A stretch of 64,000 nucleotides of DNA from Terriglobales bacterium (GTDB lineage: Bacteria > Acidobacteriota > Terriglobia > Terriglobales > Acidobacteriaceae), in NCBI GenBank assembly GCA_035567895.1, contig DATMPC010000090.1, forward strand, positions 62,001 through 126,000, given 5' to 3'. Under the pieces are notes generated by a model that was not told where the DNA came from, did no database searches, and was given only the letters and a program-made list of their open reading frames with translations. Positions 1 to 9,322 of this stretch are shown here, one piece after another (position 1 is the stretch's first letter; every line of letters starts with the position of its first letter). Made by a program: the position numbers and the translations under genes.

Positions 1-119
1 AACTAAGCGATAACCCTCGCTTCTACTCAGGTACCCTTTTCATTGACTTGGCGCTTCGGACACAGTAGTTTTCCAGCACAAGCACCCGTACGTTTCCCCG
101 CCAGTACAAAGGACGATTT

Positions 120-2144
120 GTGGGTCTCAAGATATTACTCGCCGATGACAGTGTCACCGCCCAGAACATGGGCAAGAAGATCCTGAGCGAAGCCGGACAC
201 GACGTAGTCACTGTCAGCAATGGCGCCGCCGCCGCTAAAAAGATCGCGGAGGTTAAACCCGAACTCGTCCTGCTCGACGTCTTTATGCCCGGTTATAGCG
301 GTCTTGAACTCTGCGAACGGTTGCGCAATGCCGCGGAGACCGCCAAGCTCCCAGTGCTCTTGACCGTCGGACGCATGGAACCGTACAGCCCTCAAGATGG
401 AGCTCGCGTTAAAGCCGACGGCGTCATCGTCAAGCCCTTTGAAGCCACTGATCTCACCGCTGCAGTTGAGCGCTTTGCCCAGAAATCAAAAGAAGGAAAA
501 CAACCGGGCGACTACGAGAAAACGATAAGGATCGCTCCTCCGCCGGGATCAAGAGACGACACCAACAGAGAGAGCCAGAAGATTGCGGTCTCTGGCAGTG
601 GCGAGCCACGAGCATACGAGCAGACCATGCGGCTCGATCCCGCGCAAATTGCCGCACTGCTCAATACAACTGCAGCCAAACCGGAAAAGCCATCCGTTCC
701 AGAACAGGAATTCAATATTCCTACTGCTGCGTCTCCCGCGGTGGAGGAGTTTGGCACACCACGTCCTCCGAGACCCGAGATTCCATTGGCCCAAGCGGCT
801 GCTCCCGCGATGGGCAGCGACCTGTTGCCCACGGCGCAACCTAGCACACCTCAGCCGGCGCCAATTCCTTCGTACATGGCGCAGTACCTGGATCAATCGG
901 CCGACGATGCGGAGAGTGCAGTTACAGCACGGCCTGCCGTGGGTCCATCGGCTGAGTTCGACGTGGAGAAGAGGGTCGTCGTTCCGCCCCACCACAAGGC
1001 TTCAACTCCGGCAACGGAGTTCGCAGTACACGAACAGTTGTCACCAACCATTCCCATTTCGAACGAGATACTCTCCCATCGTTTCCCTGGCGATATCAAC
1101 CCGCCCCCGGTGGCATCGGCGGAAGGACTGGAACTCACCTCTGTTGCTCCGGTTCCCGATGCACCAGTTGCACAGGAAGGTGGACTCGAGACCACGATTC
1201 AAAGCGCGGAGACGCCGACCATCATCCTGAAAGATCCCGCCTTGGTCACCGATCCACATCACGCGACCATGGATTTTCCGACGCAGTTTGGGACGGATGA
1301 ACCTACGATTCCCGACCTGACCGCGCCAACCGAGGCGCCGACAGCTTCGGTAGACGAGTTCGAGGCCCGCCTTAATGCGGCGATGTCCAGCTACGAAGAG
1401 CCGTCAACGGACTTGCCCTTGCCAAGTCCGATCGACACGTCTTCGGGACTGCGAGCCGAATTGGTTACTGAGCTGCCCTCCCCGGCCGAAGTGCATGCCG
1501 GAATGGTGAGTGAGCTACCATCGCCAACTGAGCCGGAACTGGAGGTCGTAAGCGAGTTGCCGTCTTCCAGCGGTGCGATCGCTGCGTTCGACGAGACAGA
1601 CGAACCTTTCTTTGCTACGGCTCCCATTGGATCATCGGAGCTCGCGCTTCCCGAGCCTGTAGTGCAACCCGAGGTAACGCACGAACTTGTCCCCTCCAAC
1701 GTAGTTGAGTTTCCCTCTTCGGCATTCAACGCACCCACAGCCATCGAACATCCTCAACACGAGATAGTCATCGAGGAAGCCAAGCCTGAGATCGCAGTTG
1801 ATGCGATCGCTGCCTCCACACAATCGGCCGATTCCTCGGGCAGCTCCGAAAATGCGGATGTCGTACCGATGGCCATGGCCGCGGTTGCGGCTGCTTCGGC
1901 GCCTGTTGTCGCGCCTGGGCATCCCAACTATGAGGCTGAGGCCGAACTAGCTCGTGCCCTCAAGGCCGCGATGGGCGCAGAAGCCGATTCCGGCTCCACG
2001 TCCTTTGCAGTTGAAGATGTTGAACGAGCACCATCGGGCGAAGACGCCAATCGCCTCGCTGCGGCAGTCGAGAAAGTGATGCACCGCGAGCTTCCGGGCC
2101 TGATCTGGAAGATCATGGCGGAACTTGACATCAGAAAGCGCTAG
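120..2144 (+). CDS. Response regulator with long disordered tail
   Basis: The first ~125 residues are a CheY-type receiver domain: acidic pair D9/D10, phospho-acceptor D53 in LLDVFMPG, T82 and K105 in VIVKPFE are all in place. The next ~480 residues are rich in Pro, Ala, Glu and Ser with no recognisable fold and contain a degenerate SELPSP-type repeat around residues 440-485. The last ~50 residues (AAVEKVMHRELPGLIWKIM) look like an amphipathic helix, perhaps a partner-binding tip. There is no DNA-binding output domain, so signalling through protein contacts is inferred. The start is GTG with AAAGGA upstream. A small membrane protein gene and a Ser/Thr kinase follow on the same strand. The partner kinase is unknown. 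Confidence 0.8.
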   Translation: MGLKILLADDSVTAQNMGKKILSEAGHDVVTVSNGAAAAKKIAEVKPELVLLDVFMPGYSGLELCERLRNAAETAKLPVLLTVGRMEPYSPQDGARVKADGVIVKPFEATDLTAAVERFAQKSKEGKQPGDYEKTIRIAPPPGSRDDTNRESQKIAVSGSGEPRAYEQTMRLDPAQIAALLNTTAAKPEKPSVPEQEFNIPTAASPAVEEFGTPRPPRPEIPLAQAAAPAMGSDLLPTAQPSTPQPAPIPSYMAQYLDQSADDAESAVTARPAVGPSAEFDVEKRVVVPPHHKASTPATEFAVHEQLSPTIPISNEILSHRFPGDINPPPVASAEGLELTSVAPVPDAPVAQEGGLETTIQSAETPTIILKDPALVTDPHHATMDFPTQFGTDEPTIPDLTAPTEAPTASVDEFEARLNAAMSSYEEPSTDLPLPSPIDTSSGLRAELVTELPSPAEVHAGMVSELPSPTEPELEVVSELPSSSGAIAAFDETDEPFFATAPIGSSELALPEPVVQPEVTHELVPSNVVEFPSSAFNAPTAIEHPQHEIVIEEAKPEIAVDAIAASTQSADSSGSSENADVVPMAMAAVAAASAPVVAPGHPNYEAEAELARALKAAMGAEADSGSTSFAVEDVERAPSGEDANRLAAAVEKVMHRELPGLIWKIMAELDIRKR

Positions 2145-2165
2145 CCTGTCTCACTTTCTAAGCAA

Positions 2166-2429
2166 GTGCACTCATTGCGGGAGAACCGCATCCTGGAACA
2201 TACTTACCGACGTTCCCCGGGAGGCTTTGCCCGCATGCTTCTCGTCGCCGTCACTATCTTTCCCTTCCTCTGTGCTTTGATCCTTTTCGCCTACTTCTTC
2301 GGCAAGTTCGCCGGAAAAGAAGACACTCCCGAGATCGCGAGCGCCATGCGCCAGATGAATCAGGCCCAGATCATTCCATTCCCTGGACCGCGGCCTGAGA
2401 GTGCCAAAGCGAAGGCTGCGAGCGCGTAA
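2166..2429 (+). CDS. Small single-pass membrane protein, unknown function
   Basis: An 87-residue protein starting with GTG, 21 bp after the response-regulator stop. A strongly hydrophobic stretch at about residues 22-45 (MLLVAVTIFPFLCALILFAY) predicts one membrane helix, followed by a charged tail ending in AKAKAASA. The spacing and shared orientation suggest an operon with the receiver protein. I do not recognise a family. No clear Shine-Dalgarno sequence is seen, so the exact start is uncertain. Confidence 0.55.
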   Translation: MHSLRENRILEHTYRRSPGGFARMLLVAVTIFPFLCALILFAYFFGKFAGKEDTPEIASAMRQMNQAQIIPFPGPRPESAKAKAASA

Positions 2430-2491
2430 CACCGAGTAGCGCCTCCGCTTCGATTCCCCTAATATGATGGCGACGTTTCGTCGCTCATCGC

Positions 2492-5233
2492 GTGGCTAAG
2501 GTTTCGTCTATCTATTGCTCGGCGTGCGGCTCGGAGATTCAATCCGGCGTGCGCTTCTGCCCCTCGTGTGGCTTCGCGCAGTCGTCCATTTCCGATCCCT
2601 TGGCCACGGCCACTTCAACTCCGGCACCATCGCCCTCAGCTAAGCCTGCAAGCCGGAGTACATCGCGGTCATCTGGATCGAGCAGTTCGATTTCTCAGGG
2701 GAGATTTTTGCCGGGCACGCTGCTGGCGGCGCGTTATCGCATCATCGCGTTGCTGGGGCGTGGAGGTATGGGGGAGGTCTATCGCGCTGATGACCTTACG
2801 CTGGCTCAACCGGTGGCGCTGAAACTTCTTCCGGAAGCCGTCACCAACGATCCAGCCTCTCTGGAACGATTTCGCAATGAAGTGCGAATCGCCCGCCGTA
2901 TCTCACATCCGAATGTCTGCCGCATTTACGACATCGGTGAAGCCGATGGCCTCACCTTCCTCTCGATGGAGTACGTCGACGGCGAGGACCTTGCCTCACT
3001 ATTGCGCCGCATCGGACGCTTGCCTGGCGATAAAGCCCTTGAGATTGCACGCAAGCTCTGTGCTGGCCTCGCGGCGGCGCATGACAAGGGCGTCCTACAT
3101 CGCGATCTGAAGCCCGCCAACATCATGCTTAACAGCCAGGGCGAGGTCATGATCATGGACTTCGGCCTCGCGGAACTTGCCGATCTCATCACCGAGGACC
3201 AAGTCCGTCACGGAACTCCGGCATACATGGCGCCCGAGCAGCTTTCCGGCAAAGAGGTCAGCACCAAGAGCGACATCTATTCGCTTGGGCTGGTGCTCTA
3301 TGAAATCTTTACTGGTAAACGCGCCTTTCAGGCGGAAACGCTCGCGGAAATCGTCCGCACGCGAACCGAGACTCCGACTCCAGCGAGCCCGTCGAGCCTC
3401 GTGCGCGATCTCGATCCCGGAGTAGAGCGGGTCATCTTGCGTTGCCTCGAGCCCGAGCCTGCGATGCGTCCGGCGAGCGTGTTGGGCGTGGCTGCGGCGC
3501 TGCCCGGTGGAGATCCGCTTGCTGCTGCACTTGCGGCGGGCGAAACACCGTCACCCCAGATGGTAGCTGCCGCGGGCGAAGTTGAGGGACTGGCGCCGCG
3601 AATAGCAGTCACCTGTCTTGCCGTGCTGCTATTCGGTATTACTCTCAGTTACTTTCTCGGCGTTCGCATAAGCATCTGGGACAAGATACGAGTCGAGCAA
3701 TCCCCTGAGGTGCTCGAGCATCGCGCGCAGGAAATCGTGGCCAGTCTTGGCTACACAGCTCCACCGGCTGATATTGCATACGGATTCAACGACGACTTCG
3801 AGTATGTCAAATATGCCCGCCAGAACGATAAGCCGCTCCCGAATTGGGACGACTTGCTGAAGAAGAGCCCTCCGATCCTGCGGTATTGGTACCGCAGCAG
3901 TCCGCAACCGATGGTTGCGACAGATTACAGAGAGAGCTCCCTCACACCTGGGATCGTCACAGAAAATGACCCGCCGCTTACGACTTCCGGCATGGTCCGG
4001 GTCGTTCTCGATCTGGATGGAAGGTTGATTTCATTCGAAACAATCCCGCCACAGCGTGAAGACAAACCCGAAGGGGTAAAGCCCGTCGATTGGAATCCCT
4101 TATTTGCTGCGGCTGGGCTCGATCCAAAGGTACTCACGTCCGCCGAACCACTTTGGAACTCCCTGTCGAGTTCTGACACTAAGGTTGCATGGACGGGAGT
4201 CTGGCCAGGCAGCACGCGTCCACTCCGAGTGGAGGCCGCGAGTCTGCACGGCAGGCCTGTCTGGTTTTCGCTCCTCGGACCATGGACGCCAGCATCACGT
4301 CAGAATCCCGACCATAGCACGAGAGCGCAGCGGGCAGGGGGTATGCTTTTCGTCGTTGTGGGCTGCATTGCGCTATTTGGAGCGACGTTTTTCGCTTTCC
4401 GCAACTACCGGGCGAGGAGAAGCGATCCTCAGGGTGCGTTGCGGCTGGCCATGTTTGTCTTCGCCGTGCAAATAGCACTTTGGATCTTGCGCGCGCACTT
4501 CACTCTGGACACTTCGATCTTTGGCGGCCTGGTGTTCGCAGTGAGCACATCCCTTTTCTGGGGCGTAGTAGTTGCGCTCATCTACCTGGCATTGGAGCCC
4601 TATGTTCGCCGCCGCTGGCCACACAGCATCATCTCCTGGAGCAGGCTTCTCTTAGGCCGCTGGCGCGATCCTCTTGTGGGACGTGACATCCTCTTCGGAC
4701 TTGTGCTTGGAATCTTCTGGGTGATCGTGATCCAGATATTCATTGCCTACCTGATCCATATCGGCGATGTTCCCCACATTGGGGACGCTAAAATCCTGTT
4801 GGGAGTGCGGCGCACGCTGGGTGCTGCTCTGTTCCTCGTTCCCGCAGATATCCGCACGACACTGCTCTTCTTTCTTCTGATATTCCTGTTCCGCCTCGTT
4901 CTTCGCAACGAGTGGCTCGCGGCAGCAGCATTCGTCGTCCTTTTTAGTACCATGCAATCTCTACGCGAAGATTATTTCTGGATAGCGATGATTGCCTTCC
5001 TCATCATTTATGCATTGGCCGCAATCGCGCTGGTGCGATTTGGCCTGGTAAGCCTGGCAACCGCACTCTTCCTGACTGACTTCCTGCTAAGCGCTCCGAT
5101 GACTGCCAACTTCTCCCATTGGTTCATCGGGTCGACGATCTTCATCTATGCCTATGCAACCGCACTGGCGCTGTTTGCCTTTTACACTGCGCTCGCCGGG
5201 CAAAAGCTGTGGAAGGAAGAGTTGTTCGAGTAG
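2492..5233 (+). CDS. Zinc-ribbon Ser/Thr protein kinase, polytopic membrane C-terminus
   Basis: The N-terminus is a zinc ribbon (C9, C12, C23, C26) followed by a Ser-rich linker. A Hanks-type (PknB-like) kinase domain spans about residues 82-340: glycine loop LGRGGMGEVY, ATP-binding K111, HRDLKPAN (203-210), DFG (223-225) and GTPAYMAPEQ. All catalytic residues are present, so it should be active. A membrane helix lies near 370-392, then a ~230-residue soluble region, then about seven or eight further hydrophobic segments to the C-terminus. That last part has no recognised function and may sense envelope state or lipid. GTG start. The gene follows a response regulator and a small membrane protein, so a signalling unit is inferred. 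Confidence 0.88.
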   Translation: MAKVSSIYCSACGSEIQSGVRFCPSCGFAQSSISDPLATATSTPAPSPSAKPASRSTSRSSGSSSSISQGRFLPGTLLAARYRIIALLGRGGMGEVYRADDLTLAQPVALKLLPEAVTNDPASLERFRNEVRIARRISHPNVCRIYDIGEADGLTFLSMEYVDGEDLASLLRRIGRLPGDKALEIARKLCAGLAAAHDKGVLHRDLKPANIMLNSQGEVMIMDFGLAELADLITEDQVRHGTPAYMAPEQLSGKEVSTKSDIYSLGLVLYEIFTGKRAFQAETLAEIVRTRTETPTPASPSSLVRDLDPGVERVILRCLEPEPAMRPASVLGVAAALPGGDPLAAALAAGETPSPQMVAAAGEVEGLAPRIAVTCLAVLLFGITLSYFLGVRISIWDKIRVEQSPEVLEHRAQEIVASLGYTAPPADIAYGFNDDFEYVKYARQNDKPLPNWDDLLKKSPPILRYWYRSSPQPMVATDYRESSLTPGIVTENDPPLTTSGMVRVVLDLDGRLISFETIPPQREDKPEGVKPVDWNPLFAAAGLDPKVLTSAEPLWNSLSSSDTKVAWTGVWPGSTRPLRVEAASLHGRPVWFSLLGPWTPASRQNPDHSTRAQRAGGMLFVVVGCIALFGATFFAFRNYRARRSDPQGALRLAMFVFAVQIALWILRAHFTLDTSIFGGLVFAVSTSLFWGVVVALIYLALEPYVRRRWPHSIISWSRLLLGRWRDPLVGRDILFGLVLGIFWVIVIQIFIAYLIHIGDVPHIGDAKILLGVRRTLGAALFLVPADIRTTLLFFLLIFLFRLVLRNEWLAAAAFVVLFSTMQSLREDYFWIAMIAFLIIYALAAIALVRFGLVSLATALFLTDFLLSAPMTANFSHWFIGSTIFIYAYATALALFAFYTALAGQKLWKEELFE

Positions 5234-5275
5234 GAACGAATCACTCGTGAGCGAAAGCCGACGTTCTCTTAGAGA

Positions 5276-5510
5276 CTGTCATCCCTCGCTCCGCCGCGAA
5301 TTCATTTAGAGAGTCGATCTAATCGATTTTGCGGAGCGGGGGATCTGCTGTGGTTAGGTGTTCGAAACTGTGAAGCGACAAGATCGCATTCCAGAGTGAA
5401 CCTAATCGTCGAATCGAAACTGACGTCAAGCAAGCAAAAAGCAGATCCCCCGCTCCGCTGTTTAATGCATTGTGTCGAAGAAGTCTTGGCGGCGGAGCGA
5501 GGGATGACAG
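5276..5510. repeat. Nested palindromic repeat element upstream of valS
   Basis: This fills most of the gene-free stretch 5234-5574. Outer arms 5276-5297 and 5489-5510 are perfect 22-bp inverted repeats (CTGTCATCCCTCGCTCCGCC and its complement). Inner arms 5331-5349 and 5440-5458 are perfect 19-bp inverted repeats (GCGGAGCGGGGGATCTGCT). The whole can fold as a long hairpin. It codes for nothing recognisable and looks like a non-autonomous, REP/MITE-like element related in wording (TGTCATCC...GATC) to those at 8445 and 57352. Confidence 0.8.
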
Positions 5511-5574
5511 TGCAATAAAAAGTAGTCTCCCTCAGCATGTTATCGTTAAATTTGCCGCCTTAACGACGGTTCCA

Positions 5575-8382
5575 ATGTCCCACGAGCTCCCAAAAACCTA
5601 CGATCCAAGCGCCATCGAGCCGCCCTGGGCTGAGTACTGGGAAAAAGAGAAGCTCTTTCACGTCGAAACTCCGTCGAAGGATTTAGCCCAGGATCCTTTC
5701 ACCATTCTTCTGCCGCCACCAAACGTGACCGGCAATCTGCACATGGGCCACATGTTCGAGCACACGGAGTCGGACATTCTGGTGCGCTGGCATCGTATGC
5801 GCGGCGAAACTACGCTCTGGATTCCGGGCACAGACCACGCCGGCATCGCGACACAGATGCTAGTTGAGCGACAGCTCGCAAGCGAAGGAGTACAGCGTAC
5901 AGGCCTCGGCCGCGAGAAGTTCGTGGAGCGCGTGTGGGAGTGGCGGCGTCTGTACGGCGGCAACATTCTCAAGCAGATGAAGCGGCTCGGCGATTCGGTT
6001 GACTGGTCGCGCGAGTACTTCACGATGAACGAAAACCTGAACCGCGCTGTGCGTGAGGTGTTCGTCCGGCTTTGGGAACAGGGACTCATTTATCGCGGTG
6101 AGTACATCGTGAACTGGTGTCCCAGATGCCTGACAGCGATCTCCGATCTCGAAGTGGTTCACGAGGAGCAGCAGGGCAAGCTCTACGAGATTCGTTATCC
6201 GTTCGCCGACGGCAGTGGATCGATTCATATCGCCACCACGCGTCCGGAGACAATGCTCGGCGACGTTGCGGTGGCGGTGAATCCGAATGATGATCGCTAT
6301 CGCGAGTTGATCGGCAAGAAGCTGCGCCTGCCGCTGATGAATCGCGAGATTCCCATCATCGCCGACGAACTCGCGAATCCCGAATTCGGAACTGGCGCGG
6401 TGAAGGTGACGCCTGCTCACGATCCGAATGACTTCGTGATGGGCAAGCGGCACAACCTGCCGATGCTGAAGATCATGGACGAGCACGCGCGCATCAACCA
6501 GAACGGCGGCGCGTATGCAGGGCTCGACCGCTACGAAGCGCGCAAGCGTGTGCTCGCGGATCTCGAAGCCCAGCACTTCCTGGTGAACGTCAAGGATCAC
6601 GTTCTCTCAATTGGCAAATGCCAACGCTGCCAAACAGTGGTCGAACCAAGCCTCTCAATGCAGTGGTTCCTCAAGATTCAGCCGCTCGCAGACAAGGCGA
6701 TCGCTGCGGTCACGAACGGGCACATCCGCTTCACGCCGGAGAACTACAAGACCATCTACCTGAACTGGATGAATAACATCTATGACTGGTGCATCTCGCG
6801 CCAGCTCTGGTGGGGTCATCGCATTCCGGCGTGGTATTGCACGGACAGCGGCTGCGCCCGCTCGAAGGACGACCTCAACTCGCAGCCCATTGTGGGACGC
6901 GAAGATCCATTCAAGTGCCCGGATTGCGGCTTCACCGTGGAGCAGGAGACCGACGTGCTCGACACCTGGTTCTCGTCGGCGCTGCTTCCATTTACTTCTC
7001 TTGGCTGGCCGGAGCACACGCGCGATCTTGATGTTTTCTATCCGACATCGCTGATGGTTACCGGCTTCGACATCCTGTTCTTCTGGGTAGCGCGCATGAT
7101 CATGATGGGCTGCCATTTCATGCAAGACATGCCGATGGCCGATGGCAGCCAACGTCCGGCTTCCGAGTCTGTCCCATTTCGGGAGGTATACATCCACGCG
7201 CTCGTGCGCGATGCCGAGCGGCAGAAGATGTCGAAGACGAAAGGGAACGTGGTCGATCCCATCGACATCACGGAAAAGTACGGCACCGATGCGGTGCGCT
7301 TCACGCTGGCTTCAATGGCCTCCCCTGGCACGGATATCGCTTTCAACGAGAGCCGGATCGAGGGCTATCGAAATTTTGCGAATAAAATTTGGAACGCTGC
7401 GCGTTTCTTGTTCATGAACATCGATAAGGCAAGTGAAGCTGGAGCTTGGAAACAGGAAGGGCTCGCCTCCCTTGTGAGCAGTACTTACAAACTGGATAGC
7501 GCAGCTCCGCTCGTGGATCGCTGGATCGAAGCGCGTTTTCAGCAGACGGCGTATGACGTGAATGCCGCGTTGAAAGACTATCGCTTCGATGAAGCCGCGA
7601 ATCTGGTTTACCAGTTCTTCTGGGGCGATCTCTGCGCCTGGTACATCGAGGCTGTGAAGCCACGTTTTGACTTCTCAGAGGGCGCTCGAAAGGAAGCACA
7701 ACACGCCCTGAATCACCTCGTGAAAATCTTTGAGGGCTCATTGCGCCTTCTCTCACCGTTCATGCCTTTCATTACAGAAGAGATCTGGCACGCACTGTGG
7801 CAGCAAAAGACCCCTGCAAAATCTATTGCGCTTACCCGCTTCCCTGTTGGTGCAGAGCTCGGTAACGCAGAGAAGGCGGCGATCGAGCAGATGGAGATTG
7901 TTCAGAAGCTCATCGAGAGCATTCGCAATCAACGCGTAGAACTCAAAGTCGAGCCAAAACAAAAAACGCCGGTGCGCATCTTCGCGCAAGCTTCTACACA
8001 GGCGCTGATCAACTCCAATCGCGATCTGATCGAAGACGGCGCGGATGTAGATGGCATTGACTTCAGTCATGAGAGCATGGCGAAGCTGCCGGGAGTCCGG
8101 ACGACAAGCGCGTACGAAGTATCGGTTCTCTATGAAAGGAAGATCGATGTGGCCGCCGAGCGCGACCGCCTTTCCAAGGAGCTGAAGAAGCTTGACTCAG
8201 AATTGAGCAATGCGAAGCGCCAGTTGGGCAACGAAGGCTTCCTTGCCAAAGCGCCAGCTAAGGTGGTCGAGGGCCTGCGCCGACGTCATGCCGAACTCGA
8301 GCAGCTTGTTCGCAAAACGAGAGTGGCTCTGGAAGAGTTGGAAAAGAACTCGACGAGCGGTTCTAACGGAACGCACGGATAG
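5575..8382 (+). CDS. valS: Valyl-tRNA synthetase
   Basis: Charges tRNA-Val in the cytoplasm. This is a class I synthetase of 935 residues, normal for the family. The HIGH motif is HMGH (residues 56-59 in PPPNVTGNLHMGH) and the KMSKS motif is KMSKT (about 549-553). The editing domain lies between them (TTRPETMLGDVAVAVNP, TPAHDPNDF), and the C-terminus is the usual Val-specific coiled coil (ERDRLSKELKKLDSEL). The frame is open upstream to 5470, but the ATG at 5575 (MSHELPKTYDP) matches the family N-terminus and avoids coding through the palindromic repeat. It is followed by another repeat element. Confidence 0.97.
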   Translation: MSHELPKTYDPSAIEPPWAEYWEKEKLFHVETPSKDLAQDPFTILLPPPNVTGNLHMGHMFEHTESDILVRWHRMRGETTLWIPGTDHAGIATQMLVERQLASEGVQRTGLGREKFVERVWEWRRLYGGNILKQMKRLGDSVDWSREYFTMNENLNRAVREVFVRLWEQGLIYRGEYIVNWCPRCLTAISDLEVVHEEQQGKLYEIRYPFADGSGSIHIATTRPETMLGDVAVAVNPNDDRYRELIGKKLRLPLMNREIPIIADELANPEFGTGAVKVTPAHDPNDFVMGKRHNLPMLKIMDEHARINQNGGAYAGLDRYEARKRVLADLEAQHFLVNVKDHVLSIGKCQRCQTVVEPSLSMQWFLKIQPLADKAIAAVTNGHIRFTPENYKTIYLNWMNNIYDWCISRQLWWGHRIPAWYCTDSGCARSKDDLNSQPIVGREDPFKCPDCGFTVEQETDVLDTWFSSALLPFTSLGWPEHTRDLDVFYPTSLMVTGFDILFFWVARMIMMGCHFMQDMPMADGSQRPASESVPFREVYIHALVRDAERQKMSKTKGNVVDPIDITEKYGTDAVRFTLASMASPGTDIAFNESRIEGYRNFANKIWNAARFLFMNIDKASEAGAWKQEGLASLVSSTYKLDSAAPLVDRWIEARFQQTAYDVNAALKDYRFDEAANLVYQFFWGDLCAWYIEAVKPRFDFSEGARKEAQHALNHLVKIFEGSLRLLSPFMPFITEEIWHALWQQKTPAKSIALTRFPVGAELGNAEKAAIEQMEIVQKLIESIRNQRVELKVEPKQKTPVRIFAQASTQALINSNRDLIEDGADVDGIDFSHESMAKLPGVRTTSAYEVSVLYERKIDVAAERDRLSKELKKLDSELSNAKRQLGNEGFLAKAPAKVVEGLRRRHAELEQLVRKTRVALEELEKNSTSGSNGTHG

Positions 8383-8444
8383 TTGCAGCCAGTAACGTGG
8401 CAGGACCCGGCAGCTTTTCTTCGTGAGTGGCCCACCTCTTTAAA

Positions 8445-8616
8445 TTGTCATCCTGAGCCCTGTTTTGGCGAAGGATCTCCCGCGATGTTTCAGACATAAA
8501 CGCAGCCGGTCAGGCTCTTTACCCAGACGAGTGCTGGCCGAAGTGCCAGGACGAAGCAAGGAAGTCTCGATGTATTCCGGGAGATCCTTCGCCCAAAAGA
8601 GGGCTCAGGATGACAA
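8445..8616. repeat. Palindromic repeat, TCATCCTGAGC family (copy 1)
   Basis: Left arm 8445-8482 begins TTGTCATCCTGAGCCC and ends GAAGGATCTCCCG. Right arm 8577-8616 is its near-complement (CCGGGAGATCCTTCG ... GGCTCAGGATGACAA). The ~95-bp centre is unrelated. The same arms recur at 57352-57528. It lies between convergent valS and the DUF6580-like gene and may act as a transcription barrier. Confidence 0.8.
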
Positions 8617-8652
8617 CCAACCCGGCCGAGGGCGGCCGGATGCACGTTTTTG

Positions 8653-9174
8653 TCAGCCCCGCACCCGCGACTCTGCTGTCTTTCTCTCGATCAGCGCTAG
8701 CGCATAAGGCACGCTGAACAAGATCGGTGTGTAGATCAGGTCAGAGGCAAACGTCCCACGGAAGAATGGGATAGCCAGCGTGTAGCACTGCACGAGTCCA
8801 GCAAAGGTCTTTGGATACATGTTCTGGAACAGCCACGTAGCGAAGTTGCTTACCAGGAAAAACGAAATGGCGGAGGCCAGCGAAGCCCCGACAACTCGCA
8901 GGGGTTCAACTTTCCGCACCAACGCATATCCAATCGCCATTGCGGCCACATACCACGCCCATGTCACGAGGTGATCGACTCCGACGTGCATGCGGTACTG
9001 CACGGTCGTGAGATAGACGTCCGCCGAGGCCAGCAAGAGCAGTGGCGCGACCCACTCGCGCGTCGGACGCTTGGCGCCGAAAAACAGCAGCGCAGCCCCA
9101 AGCGGGGTGAGGTGCCAGGGATGCGGCAATAGCCGAACCAACACTGCGAGAACGATGAAGAGGTAAGCCAACAT
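8653..9174 (-). CDS. DUF6580-like integral membrane protein
   Basis: A 173-residue polytopic protein with about five hydrophobic segments, starting at residue 1 (MLAYLFIVLAVLVRLLPHPWHLTPLGA). The pattern of an N-terminal helix, a P-H-P-W turn, and a C-terminal Y-L-IPFF-GT-DLIYTP-LF motif fits the DUF6580 family, described as putative transport proteins (ECF S-component-like). The substrate is unknown. ATG with GAGGTC about 8 nt upstream. It stands alone on the minus strand, convergent with valS across a palindromic repeat. Confidence 0.7.
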   Translation of the reverse strand: MLAYLFIVLAVLVRLLPHPWHLTPLGAALLFFGAKRPTREWVAPLLLLASADVYLTTVQYRMHVGVDHLVTWAWYVAAMAIGYALVRKVEPLRVVGASLASAISFFLVSNFATWLFQNMYPKTFAGLVQCYTLAIPFFRGTFASDLIYTPILFSVPYALALIERKTAESRVRG

Positions 9175-9322
9175 GAATTTGACCTCGTGCGAAGTCCATT
9201 CTCCGTTTCGCCGCAGGAAACGTCAACTGTCTGACCGTTTACGCGCAATATCCCACTACGCGGCAGTCTGGGCCGCTGCAGCGATTCCTCGCCGGCCGGC
9301 TCGGAATGACGCTCTTACGGTC

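Noticed and set aside
5276-5510. CRISPR or tandem-repeat array in the palindromic regions
   Set aside because: The repeats are inverted, not regularly spaced direct repeats, and there are no cas genes in the window.
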